Source: Lunularia cruciata
Lineage: Eukaryota; Streptophyta; Marchantiopsida; Lunulariales; Lunulariaceae
Length of the DNA stretch: 64,000 bases
Assembly (NCBI GenBank): GCA_948567375.1
Contig: OX419756.1
Span: forward strand, 57,488,333 to 57,552,332
Direction: 5' to 3'
The translations under genes and the position numbers were made by a program. Below are positions 23,901 through 34,737 of this stretch, piece after piece (position 1 is the stretch's first letter; each line of letters begins with the position of its first letter). Under the pieces are notes generated by a model. It was not told where the DNA came from and ran no database searches. It saw nothing but the letters and a program-made list of their open reading frames with translations.

Positions 23901-24522
23901 TATATTAAGGAGAAAGGACCTTACAAAATGGTCAGACTCTCCGGTACCTCCTAGTGATGCATCATTTTCCATGGATCAGGACGATTCAATACTTCCACTA
24001 GCAGCTCGAAGTAAACGTTCAAAACATGAAAGGATCAACAGTAGTAGTATGATCAACACTTCCACTAGGAGCTCGAGGAAAACGTTCAAAGCATGAAAGG
24101 ATCAATAGTAGTAGTAGTATGCTCTCAATGATGATTTGGCTCAACAATATATAAAGTCTAAATTTCCACCAAAGGCACAAGTACAACAATCGCAGGTATA
24201 TGCCACAGCCCCTCAGCTGACTCCTATATGGAGTTATGAAATTCTTTGTTGCATGAGTTACACTATTGTAGTTCCGCTTACTTCAACCAACCTTCATTTC
24301 ATATCTGACTCTCATATGATTGTAAGCGAATATACGTAGAGAGAAAGACTATTTGATGTTTAAAGAATTTAACCATGATGACTCTCTAGGTTGCTTAGAG
24401 GTAGAAAGGTAGCATTTGTAGATTTTGTACCCCCTAATCTTAAAATCCAAGGATTGTTGGAGTTGGAGAATATGGACAGTTTGTCTCAAGACCACTCCCA
24501 TGATGAAGCAAGGTAAGAAACT
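23901..24522 (+). pseudogene. Host gene-like exon fragments, unidentified
   Basis: From about 23930 the plus strand reads SPVPPSDASFSMDQDDS then LAARSKRSKHERIN, a polar composition typical of plant nuclear proteins. A 67-bp tandem duplication follows (23987-24120). A Gln/Pro-rich frame (24136-24339, with KFPPKAQVQQSQVYATAP) follows. At 24400-24512 GRKVAFVDFVPPNLKIQ and a run ending at a GTAAGA donor look like another exon. Frames do not connect cleanly. I read this as a gene fragment or pseudogene of unknown identity; a short real gene with introns is not excluded. Confidence 0.35.
23987..24120 (+). repeat. 67-bp tandem duplication
   Basis: Two copies (23987-24053, 24054-24120) beginning CAATACTTCCACTAG and CAACACTTCCACTAG and ending in AGTAGTAGTATG-type triplets. 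They differ at a few sites. Confidence 0.85.
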
Positions 24523-26185
24523 CTATAAATAGTAAACCTTTAGCAAACCTTTAGATTTAAAGAGGATCCAAGTTTCCTGTGCTTCAAAAACTTCAAACAT
24601 ATATATGAAAGAATATCAAATTCCATAACATGTATAAACATAGTGTTTTGATTAATGGAGATTTTTGCTCCTCTGTTGTATACCTCTAGCACTGTTGAGC
24701 TTGATTCAACCAAGAACTTACATTACTTATGAAATAAAAAATAGAGAATAAATCATAATATTGAATGAATACTTGGTCTACAATACAACAAATCATATAT
24801 TACTAGTCAAGTTACTTATCGTAAGAATATATTTGAAAATTGGTACTAGACTAGACACTAAGTTCCAAGAACCAATAGCTAGATATAAAATTCAAAAGCA
24901 CTTCAAATTTAAGCTCATAATTATGGATTTGAAAATAATATACCCAAAATTACAAGTAGATTTCAAGGGATTTTCTCTTTTTACACTTCACATAGGGTAA
25001 CTCTAAATTTCTGGAATCAAAATCTTATGAATGCAACTTCATTTCTTCATGAAGTGCTGTTGTTTAGGATAGATACCAATTTTTAACTTGAGATTTGTAT
25101 CATTATACTAGAAGAACTCACTAAAGCTATAGTAGAATTGTGAAGCCAAAACCGGACTCATTCTTTATTTTTTTGGTATGTACCTTGATGGTTTATGGTT
25201 CCTAAATCGTAGGACTTAACCTTTGTATTTTGAATTCCATCATAAATTGCTTTCCAAACCCATATATGTGATTCCTTGATCTTTATTTCAATTTTTGATT
25301 AAAGGAAGCAGATATATAGATGTATCTTGGCAATTTTTAGACTCCTAAACCTTTTAAATCCGGCATAATTTTATCTAATTCAATGATCTAGACTCCGTGT
25401 GTCTGGATCCATTCTTGGTATATCTCTGTTTTTCCGGATGTAACCTAAATCGCTTCGTACTAAGTTACTTAGATGTACAACAATTCTTAATTACGAATAT
25501 CTTAGAAAGTTTTTAATTATTGGAGTGGTTCTTAATACTTAGTTTAATCGATATGAACTCCGTATCCAAAAATTATTTAACATGTTTTGATCTATCTTGA
25601 TAATGTAGGACTCCTAAATCATTAGACGATAATTTTACCTTCACAAGTCGGGCATAGATGTAATATATCCTTTACAGACTACATACTTATAAGGACTCTA
25701 TATGGCTAAAGACGTGGTGAAAACATGGAGCCGAAATCAGATTCATAAAAAATAAAATTTATATAGACTTTGATGATCAAGTGTTCCTCATCCATTGTAC
25801 TTTAATCTCACCTTTTCAGACCCCTCATCATTTTATTTCCTAGAATTGAATTATTTTTTATTTACTTCTTATCACTCGACCATATTTACTTGAATCTTGG
25901 TATCTCGCTACTTACTTACCTTGTTAATCTTGTTTCAACCAAGATCTAGATTGATCATCAAAGAATTGTTCGTTGATAGTCACATGAATTTGAAAGATGA
26001 TAAATATAATTCACATATGAGAGAATGTAAATTTATATTATGGATATAATATGCAAAGAAATTTACATCAGAGAATGAAAATATATTTTGATTGTAATAT
26101 GAAAAAAAGACTTACAAGCAACAAGATGCAAATTATCCAAGTTCCTTTTCTCATTAAACATATTCGTAGAATACTCTTACGTATC
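24523..26185. other. AT-rich intergenic stretch
   Basis: No supported gene on either strand; open frames are short and of low-complexity composition. Confidence 0.4.
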
Positions 26186-26248
26186 AATTGAATCATGGAT
26201 GAAACTCCAATTGATACCCTTAATTGGAGTTTCATCCATGATTCAATT
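26186..26248. repeat. Perfect 27-bp inverted repeat (hairpin)
   Basis: Arms at 26186-26212 and 26222-26248 are exact reverse complements, separated by the 9-base loop GATACCCTT. The core is AATTGGAGTTTCATCCATGA. No target duplication was evident. Confidence 0.9.
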
Positions 26249-26923
26249 TGAAAATCATAAACCAAAAAGAGAAGAAGTCAAAACTGGCATTGGAAACTCA
26301 TGCATTATTCAATTAACATAATCTTAGAATAATAGAGCACCATCTTGTAAGTAAAGGCAGGGGTTTTGAATTGAAGCCTTCTCTTTACGTAAAATGCCAA
26401 AAGAATTTATTTCTTGGTATTGTCTTAACATGATTAATTGTGAATATTTCAGTTGATAATTATGAATAAAGCTTTTTCTTAAATACAAGCGAACTAGGGG
26501 CTATAGCCACCTACACAAGCGAAATAAGTGTTAACAAGAACCTAAACTCAAGCTATAAAGAAACGAATAACCTGTATTATATTTTTCACTGTGTTAGGTT
26601 TATATAATTGACGTATAGATTTCAAACCAAGAGTAAGAATGTCTTTCATACTCGAATAACGAGTCTATCTAACTAACAGGAAGTGCATTACTGGAAGCAT
26701 TCTAATTCCGAAAAGAAGTCGCGAGTGAAATTTCAAGAACCACACAGCTAAATGGAAAAGGAACAAGTCTCAAAAGGACAACAGTTGTTGCTTTACATTC
26801 AGCATCTCATCGATGATTTATTCTTAAAAACCAAAAGCGAAGGCTCTTTAGTTAAATGTACTGTACAACGAGCGAGAAACTCTCTCAATTTTGCCCCTCC
26901 TAATGCACCCACATACTAAGTAG
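26249..26923. other. 3' flank of the acylation-motif gene
   Basis: AT-rich. It probably contains the 3' untranslated region of the minus-strand gene ending at 26924; no other feature seen. Confidence 0.35.
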
Positions 26924-27511
26924 CTAGCCCCGCAGAGTTTTGAACCACTCGTTACCGAGTTCTTCCCAAGAGTCTCCTCCAGTGGGAGATTTAGTCGAAC
27001 GATCTCGAGATCCACTGAAACTGATTGATCGAAAACTGGAGGTGAAAGTACCCAGCTCATTGAAACTTCTGCTGCGGAGAAGTTTAGGCGGAATACCGAG
27101 TTCGCGATCTCCCTTTCCTGTTTCAATCGCAGCTATCCTTTTTGCGGCAAGAACGTTCGAGAGATGGAGGAGGAGAGGAGCATAAAGGATGTCCTTGTGC
27201 TTGGATTGTTGTTCCCCATGTTTCCTGTCCACAGCCTTACCCATAATGTTGCTGTTACTGAGATTCTCTAGAGCCATCCGTATGTCTTGAATTGTGGTCG
27301 TTCCAGTTGTGTGAGATTTCGCCACTATGCTGCAGTCACCGAGCTCATAAGCGTTTGAGAATCTCGGAGCGTCGCGCATGAAGCTGAAAGACCTGCTCAT
27401 ATCAATACTGAAGCTGTCGATTCGTCCGCTCGCCAGTTCTGGGATGCACTCTTCCACTATAGCAGCTTCGCCTTGTTGGCGATTTCTCGCCATGGATAAA
27501 CACAGGCCCAT
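26924..27511 (-). CDS. 195-aa Ser-rich protein with N-terminal myristoylation/palmitoylation motif, unknown function
   Basis: A single uninterrupted frame with a good start context (AACCATGGGC) and GC content well above the neighbouring element-rich DNA. The N-terminus MGLCLS fits the N-myristoylation pattern MGxxxS, and Cys4 could be palmitoylated, so plasma-membrane anchoring is a reasonable inference. Three Arg-Ser motifs recur: SRSFSF (39-44), RSRSFNEL (146-153) and FRSISFS (160-166), possible phosphorylation or 14-3-3 sites. A short hydrophobic stretch (about 110-124, YAPLLLHLSNVLAAK) is too short and broken for a membrane span and could be an amphipathic helix. I do not recognise the family. 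An upstream 5' UTR intron is possible because CTACAG lies just before the start. It could be a lineage-specific gene. Confidence 0.7.
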   Translation of the reverse strand: MGLCLSMARNRQQGEAAIVEECIPELASGRIDSFSIDMSRSFSFMRDAPRFSNAYELGDCSIVAKSHTTGTTTIQDIRMALENLSNSNIMGKAVDRKHGEQQSKHKDILYAPLLLHLSNVLAAKRIAAIETGKGDRELGIPPKLLRSRSFNELGTFTSSFRSISFSGSRDRSTKSPTGGDSWEELGNEWFKTLRG

Positions 27512-30376
27512 GGTTCTCCTGTAGTTGCTTCTGCGCTAATCTTCAGATTGCATGCTGTGCAGATTATGATCGTGTCTCAAGACCGTAATCGGCACAAGGA
27601 GTTTTGCAGAATCGCTATAGCTATTAGTAAATCACACACGTACAGTATCATATGTGTTCCATTGGTTCGTGGAATGCTGGTTCTTCAGTGACTAGCATGA
27701 GGTCATGAACAATCGGATCACTGTTTCATCTATTGACCTTCTCTCGTCCTTTTAAGAACGCTCATCCTCGATCTAATTTACTTGGAACTAGAAGAAATTC
27801 TCCACCTGTAACCAATGGCAGAAGTGAAACAAAAAGTTCCTTCGCTCATGAGGAAAGCCAAGAATTTCCAGTTGATGGTGTTTTCGTCGAATTAGTGATT
27901 TCGGCCCACTTCCTATAACAGTGGTTCGATAGCGATTCGCGGAGACCATTCTCCTTCAAACTAAATAGTCAAAGAAGATCCGATCCTTGATTATAAAGAG
28001 TGTTACAGAGAGGCACATTACTTACGCTTGCGTGTTCGAGCCCGATGTCGATTAGCTAAATCCTGAACGGAACTGCTAAAGCATTACATAAGTCATTTCA
28101 CTCGACCTAAGGTTGGGACACTTTCGCAACCTCTGTTCTCTTCATGCTCAGCTGCGAAATCACTTGCTCGCTTCTATGTCCTGGTATGGTACATACCCGC
28201 TTCCAAGGGACATCCAATTCGACGCCCTGCAGCTGCACGAACTAGGGAGCATATGGTCAAGATGATGCTGCAATGAAGCACCAGTGGCTGATCACTTAAA
28301 CGAGTCTGCCCTCGTATTCGATGGATGCAAACGAAACTGACCCAGCTGCAAAGATCGATCATGCAAGCATCCCATATTCCTGGACACTGCACACTAGACA
28401 ACGACAAGACGACATTGCTAGGGACCACGGATGCTTTGATTCTCTCTAGATGACGAACATAGCCCCCAACCAGACGATGGCAATATCAATCCCCCTACAG
28501 AGGATACTTACATTTTAGTACCTGCAATTCTAGCGCGCAGTGTCGTTAATAGTGAACAAATCGAATGATTCGAGGCACTGAGTTCGAAGTCCAATTGTCC
28601 AGCTTATATACATGTTCATTCTTCCTGTCTCCAAGGTCACTTCCATGTGGCCTTCTCCCGGGGCCATTGCAATAAGATTCCATGTTCAGATATCGAGTTA
28701 GTGCCGAGTGAAGAGCGTTCTTCATGCCAAGATCTAATGCCGTAGTGAACCGCTTCTAACCAGTAAGTAAAGTTTACACAAATATATTCCTCTTGCGAAA
28801 CCCCATGCTAACTAACTCATCAAGAGAGACAGAACGTACAATCGGGATAGAAATTTGACCCATTAAAAATATTACTATTTATGATATGGACATCAGATTC
28901 TGCACAGAGGTTAATTATCGAAGGAAGTGGTTTACAGATGGACGGTCATCGTCTCAAGTTTCAGGTCATGGGGGAACACTATGAACAGTCCAAATGCATA
29001 GGCGTCAGCTACTTTGACTTCCAAGCAAGTAAGTGATCTCGGTATATTGTTGGTTTCTCCAATTGTGATCCCATATTGAAATTGATCGAATTCTAATCAA
29101 TAACCTATTATGGATACGTCAGGACCACAGCAAGAATATATTCAAATAGATTTCCGTAGGCAGCGTCAGCAGCTTGGAACTGCAGCGTGAACAGCAACTA
29201 AGGAGTTGGAATCTTAATTGTTGTGCATTTCCGGTCATAACAAGAAGACAAGAATGTAGTTTCCCACTCTACCTGAGTGCCAAGTTTCTACCTTCACTGC
29301 ACGTCACCAACAATTGTTATCTTGTATAGATTTCGCCTAGTAGCCTTACAGGTGGGTGGGTACTTGGTGTGTACCCACCAAGTACCCACAAAATGAGACT
29401 AGACAAGGCCGTGTTGAATCTCACGTAGTGGTTTCACGTCAAACCAAGCTTTCCTGTCACAGTGCAATATAATTGAACTCTGTAACTGTCTTCTATAGCT
29501 AGCAGAGAATGGATGTTCTTTATCTCATTGGTTTTACTGAAACGCCATTTGTGTCCTAAAAACTGAACTAGGCTTATAGTCCTCGGACTTGTCTCATACA
29601 TAGTGGCCTTACCGACCCGAGGGGATGATTCACGCTGTGAATTTCTGGTTGGACGTTCTATGTGGATCAGAGAAGTTGGCTCGACATGTTCAATTCATGG
29701 GCAAGTAGAGCTGTTTGGACAATGGAGCGGCTAGAATGAGTCACTGCAAGGACTTCTCTGATACAGCTGAGATATCTTGTGTTTTACCGCGGCCCGGAGC
29801 TAGCTACATGGCAACATCTTTCTCCATATATGGCGAAATTCAATCATCCTTCGAAGTAGAAGCTCTTTAACTCAGAGTGCATAGAGAAGTCTACGAAACG
29901 GAGGATATGTACTGTCATATTGCCGGATGGCATACACAAAAAGGCAAACGCAGAACACAACGTAGACAGGTTTCATGTGAATGCTCAGACTGCAAGCACA
30001 TTGACACTTGGATGTATAAATATAACACGAACAGTTAAAAAGCTCGTTCAATTCGAACGGCGGAATTCAATGGCATCAACCAAATTCAAGCTCTTCCCAT
30101 GTGCAAGTCATAGGAACTTCATGATCAATAGTGTCTGCAGTGACCGCCCAGGGAGACGAAGTTGTTGTCTACATCAGTCGAAGGATCTCAAAGCTGTGTG
30201 GCCTTTGAGCAGGCAGCTCCCTGATATTTTCGAGCTCCAGCAGAAACGCTCATGTATCTTCTCAGGATAACTTCAAAATTTATGCCAGCTCTATGCCGGA
30301 ACACTTCACGGGAGGCTAAGATATCTAATGTATGAGAAATATGGAAATCGGTTGACATCGGAAAGAACTTTTGAGC
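27512..30376. other. Intergenic region of the gene island
   Basis: No convincing gene. It holds the presumed promoter of the minus-strand gene at 26924-27511 and a 13-bp hairpin (29356-29389). A possible short exon at 28936-29031 is bounded by TTACAG and GTAAGT; its 31-residue frame matches nothing I know. Confidence 0.4.
29356..29389. repeat. Hairpin with 13-bp perfect arms
   Basis: GTGGGTACTTGGT (29356-29368) pairs with ACCAAGTACCCAC (29377-29389) across an 8-base loop. Confidence 0.85.
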
Positions 30377-31572
30377 GTACCTATCATCGGCGTTGTTGGT
30401 GGTCTAGAAAGCTCAGCTGCCGAACATGAAGCTATCATTCAACAGACAGGAGAGGCTTCCCAATCGTTCAGATCACCAATCATGAAGTTGAATAGACGCT
30501 GATGTCAAAAGCGAAAACCCTTTCGCGGTACTCCTTCCTTGCTCCCGACGAGGAGAAGATGGGGATCAAAGTCGCGACACACCTTGGATTATTTGACGGG
30601 TGAAGCCATCCGAAATTCACAGCAGTACAAAGTAGCATGTCAACGGCAAATCATATCGAAGATATGTATCACCGACAAACCAAAATCAGAAGTGCATGGT
30701 GCAGTACAGGTATCTCAAAATTAGTTTCTTATGAAATTCTATCTCATCTTTTGTTTCTTATGTCATTCTGTCAGGGCAACTATGAAGGAGTACCGTAAGC
30801 AGGTGAGATGCATGCAAGAAACATTTCGTCGGGCACTGTCCGAGGCGCTAGGTCTGGGAACAGGTACGATCATGAAACGAGTTGGTTATCTGCTCATATC
30901 AGCATGCGTACAAATTTCTACGAGAAGAGAGATTGGAAAGGATAGACATCTTTACCACATTGCACACACGGACCCAACGTGCCTGACATTCTTTTTGTCG
31001 ACGACATTCACGTTTTACAAGTCAAGAAGGAGAGGAGATGGGCAAAACTCATTCTCGTACCGGGGGCATTCATAGTCAATATTGGTGATACAGTTGAGGT
31101 ACGTTTGCAACGACAAACTTCCACCCGCCATATAATCGTGGGCCTATGCAAGTGCAAACCAGAAATTCACCAATTATCATGTTTAACGTGGAATGACGAA
31201 TGTCTAATAGCAATTTTGGCAAAAATACTTGCAATCAGACTAGCTATATGCACAGATACATATCTAACCAAGTAACAACACTCATTTTCTGTACATAATA
31301 TAGCACCTAACACCGTATCTACTGTTACGCAGATCCTCAGCGATGGCCGATTGAAGGCCGTGGAACACAGAGGATTCCCGTCCCACTAAAGTGAACGCAT
31401 TACCATGGCGACTTTCGATGGTGATGACAGAGCTTTCGGTCAAGAACCACTTGATGAACGCCGTCCTCCACTTTATAAGTCCAGCACAAACACCGAGTAC
31501 ACGATGCATTTCACAAAGACGGGGCTCGATGGCAAGAACACTATCGACCATTTCAAGATTCAACATGCTTGA
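30377..31572 (+). pseudogene. 2-oxoglutarate/Fe(II)-dependent dioxygenase pseudogene (plant DOXC type)
   Basis: Collinear blocks of the plant soluble 2-oxoglutarate dioxygenase family appear in order. They are VPIIGVVGGLESS (30377 on), FLAPDEEKMGIKVATHLGLFDG (30530-30600), ATMKEYRKQVRCMQETF then LSEALGL (30776-30855), AHTDPTCLT with the HxD iron ligands (about 30960), VDDIHVLQV then LVPGAFIVNIGDTVE (31000-31098), SDGRLKAVEHRG with the distal His (31333 on), and ATFDGDDRAF to the C-terminal TIDHFKIQHA (ends 31572). Introns fit GT-AG at 30710-30774 and 31099-31332. Breaks: a frame change between QQTGEAS and ITNHEVE, one in the LTFF/LFVDD stretch, and an in-frame TAA after HRGFPSH, so it is inactive. 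These enzymes hydroxylate or desaturate hormones and specialised metabolites; the substrate cannot be told. Neighbour genes are unrelated. Confidence 0.85.
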
Positions 31573-32072
31573 GAGTAGTGAAAGTAAAGTTGCTTTAGTT
31601 TTGTTGTTTGAATGCTTCGTCTAATCCTAATCTCTGCCTTTATGTTAGTTCCGTGGTAACAGGGGACGACATAACTAAGTGCGAAATCTAGTTTGATTGG
31701 CCTCCGAACAACGCACATGGAGAAAGAGCCTATGATCGTGACTCACTCAAGTCTTGATAGTCTCATCTAGACTTTCGAACTGTCGGTTATGAATGTGAAA
31801 GTGAGCACGGTCTGCTATACACCTTGGAACTTGTCTATTGAAAGTGAGGACAATATTGTGTTTTGTGCTTTACATCTCGAATTTCTTTATACTGCTCTTA
31901 CTAATGTCCATTTGATCTTATGCCAGTCTGAGTTTATCAGAATATAACCTGCAAATACCGAGCAGCAGCTGCTTTGGTAGCTTCCAAACTCATGCACTCA
32001 TTTCGAGGATGCTAAACCTAGACCTGATTATGCATAAAAAGGAGTACTGTTCAAAGTATTACAAAATCTGAT

Positions 32073-32073
<1 letters not shown>

Positions 32074-32108
<35 letters not shown>
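32074..32108. repeat. 35-base homopolymer of G
   Basis: Uninterrupted G run followed by CGGG. Such a run is rare in an AT-rich genome and prone to polymerase slippage, so its exact length is uncertain. Confidence 0.9.
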
Positions 32109-32390
32109 CGGGTTTGAACTATTAGTGTATTCAACGTGTGCATTTGATTTGATACATGTAGATAGTTTGGAGCCCAGAAAGCCAAACTTAACTAGTTATA
32201 GATATTGATTATTTGAGGGTAATCGCATGTCCAGATCAGATCATGTTTGAACTAGTAGTGTATTCAAAGTGTTGCATGGAAGATGTGTAACTTCCTTCAC
32301 CATCAAACCACTCTCATCCCCTTCCAAACTCTCTTTCATACAAACCATAATCTTGATAATTTTTATCTTAGGAAAGAAATTTCCATGCCT

Positions 32391-32652
32391 CACTTTACTT
32401 TATGTTTGTGGTATGAATCCATCCCATACAATTCTTGGTGAATATAGCTATTATCCTTATCATTCTTACTCTAGGTCACTTTACTTTGAATTTGTGAAAT
32501 CAACCATCCCATAAAATTATTGGTGAGTACTGCTATTTTCCATATCATTCTTACTCTATCTCACCTTACTTTGAATCTGTGATATCAACCCTTGCACAAA
32601 ATTTATTAGTGAGTATTGTTGCTATCCCATCGTAGTCATCTCTACTTCATCT
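32391..32652. repeat. Three tandem copies of an 85-90-bp unit
   Basis: Units begin CACTTTACTTT at 32391 and 32477 and CACCTTACTTT at 32562, each containing a TTGGTGA(A/G)TA-like stretch and ending TTACTCTA or similar. The copies are diverged. Confidence 0.85.
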
Positions 32653-32753
32653 TACTCTATCTCAAAGATGCAGAATTGTTACTTTAATTCCTCCTCTCTT
32701 TCAACAAATAATCGACTTTCTATCAATCACCTTGTTTAAGAAAGGCAATCTCG

Positions 32754-33027
32754 CTCATCAACCTCTCATCATTTCATTAGTAGAAAATTCTTAATAAATT
32801 TGCTGGTCAAACTGTCTTGACAGTACTCTTGGTCACCTCTTCTCTTCCTTTCTGTATTTTGATTCAAACCATGTAATAATAGTTATCTCACTCATCAACC
32901 TCCCATCATTTTCGTTCGTAGAAAGTTCTTAATCAATTTGGTTGTCTAACTCTTTCGAGAGTACTCTCGGCCATCTCTTCTCTTCCTTTCTGTATTTTGA
33001 TTCACACCATGGAATAGTTACATCATC
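32754..33027. repeat. Two tandem copies of a 137-bp unit
   Basis: Copies start CTCATCAACCTC at 32754 and 32891 and share CTTCTCTTCCTTTCTGTATT. They differ at scattered sites. Confidence 0.85.
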
Positions 33028-34737
33028 AAAAAAATCAGATAGCGAGAAAGACTTAAAGTCATTCTTCTCTTCGCATTGTTGTTTACCTCTTTGCATGGTT
33101 GTGTGGACAACCACTTTTTCGAACTTCTCACGGAAACTTACTTGTCGTCTCCATTACTACCAAAAATTTGAAACTTCCCTATCTTAGCATCTCATTCATT
33201 TTCTTCTCTCTTTCTGTCCTTATGCTCTCACCTCATAACTCAAAGAGCAATCGCACATCTAGATCATCCGAGGGTAATCGCATGTCCAGATCGGATCATC
33301 CGATCAAGCAGTAGGATGTCCTCTCACCTTGTAAGTAATAGAGTATTTGCATATTAAAGATGATCCCCGCAGCAGTGCTCTCACCTTTTAACTACTAAGT
33401 AATTGCATTCACCCATATAAAGGATCACCCAGCATGCTGTGCACTTCCGTAGGTGTTCGAGTAGTATTGAAGGCGTGCACTACTTTATGGTCCTCTCTGT
33501 GCTCGAGCTCAAACTATGCCCGGGATATGTGGCTGCAGGGATATTCACCAGTCTATGCACGCGTGCTCGCAAGTCTGCACAGGAATAAACTTGAAACCAA
33601 TTCCAAATGCCCGTTAAATTTGACAGAACCAAGCTATCAGGATTCATGGGTGTATGAAGAACGTTGGAATGCAACCCACACAAGACTGGAACACTTTTCA
33701 ATCTCATGCTCGTGTTTTGTATGTTAAGCAAATTCATCTTGAAATTTGCTTGCTTGTTGAAATTTGTTACTGCCACGGATGTTTGCTCTTCGGGCTTCTT
33801 CCAGGGGTAGAATGACTTTGCCGCTGGTATATTAGTCAAAATTTCCTAAAGCTTGTGGCTAGGCTCGATTTTCAACCTTGCATGACCACATCGAATCGCT
33901 ATCGGATTCTTAGATAAAATGTAAGAAATCTGTCCCTACAATACGATTTCCAGTAATTCCATTGCAGGATAATTCCAAGCAGGACGTTATGACAAAAAAT
34001 GCAACACTTACCAAGGGGGTTGAGATTTGACAGAACGCGAAAAGGGTGGAAGGGGTGAACGGCTCAAAGAATAGAGATTCTGTAGTTGATTTCACGAACC
34101 AATGGGATTGACTGTCGCCTGACGTCAATAAAAGAGATGGGTATGCTTCCTGATGCAAATTACTGCTTGAGCCTCCTTATTGCATAAAAAACTCATTTGT
34201 CGTGATAAATCAATCCGCGCAGAACTTCGCTTTCTATAGTCAGTGACAGCTAGCACAATTTAGGCAATAACTAGGGTTGATAAAAGAAACCAAGGTATAA
34301 TCAACTACGTCATTAGTACTGGTTCTAAAGTGATGTGTGTCTTCAAGTGAGAGCTGAAGGGACAGATCTTTTGCCCGAGATCTGTCCGAGAATATTTCAG
34401 AGAACTTGGCATGAGAGGCAAATGAACTTCCGACAAAGCACATTGACAAAAGGATATACAGCCTTCACGCGCAGAAAACCGAAACCCTGGCCAAAAAGGC
34501 CCTAGTGACTTAGCAATTTTGGTTGCAATGGAGAGGTTACATACTCCACCCTTTTGGCCAGACACGTATAAAATCCAACGTCACAGATAACCAGACGTAA
34601 CTGTAATTGAAGACTTGTTCAGGAGATGTGCATGTTCCAGAGGAAGTTGAGAATTGGAGAAAGTGACTGTCAATCATATACTGATACACATTGTACAATT
34701 GGTGGCTTTGCTTAATACAGCTGCCCTCTGCTTACCA

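Larger units (their letters stand above)
31573..34737. other. Intergenic region with simple and tandem repeats
   Basis: No supported gene. It contains a 35-base G run, two families of tandem repeats and a repeated 30-base motif (32216-32246 and 33271-33300, with GGGTAATCGCATGTCCAGAT). The last several hundred bases probably include the 3' UTR of the minus-strand gene ending at 34738. Confidence 0.45.

Noticed and set aside
28174-28428. Minus-strand 84-codon frame with several Cys
   Set aside because: No recognisable motif or gene context; length is within chance for this base composition.
33434-33727. Plus-strand 97-codon frame
   Set aside because: No known domain; an overlapping minus-strand frame is as long, so neither is supported.
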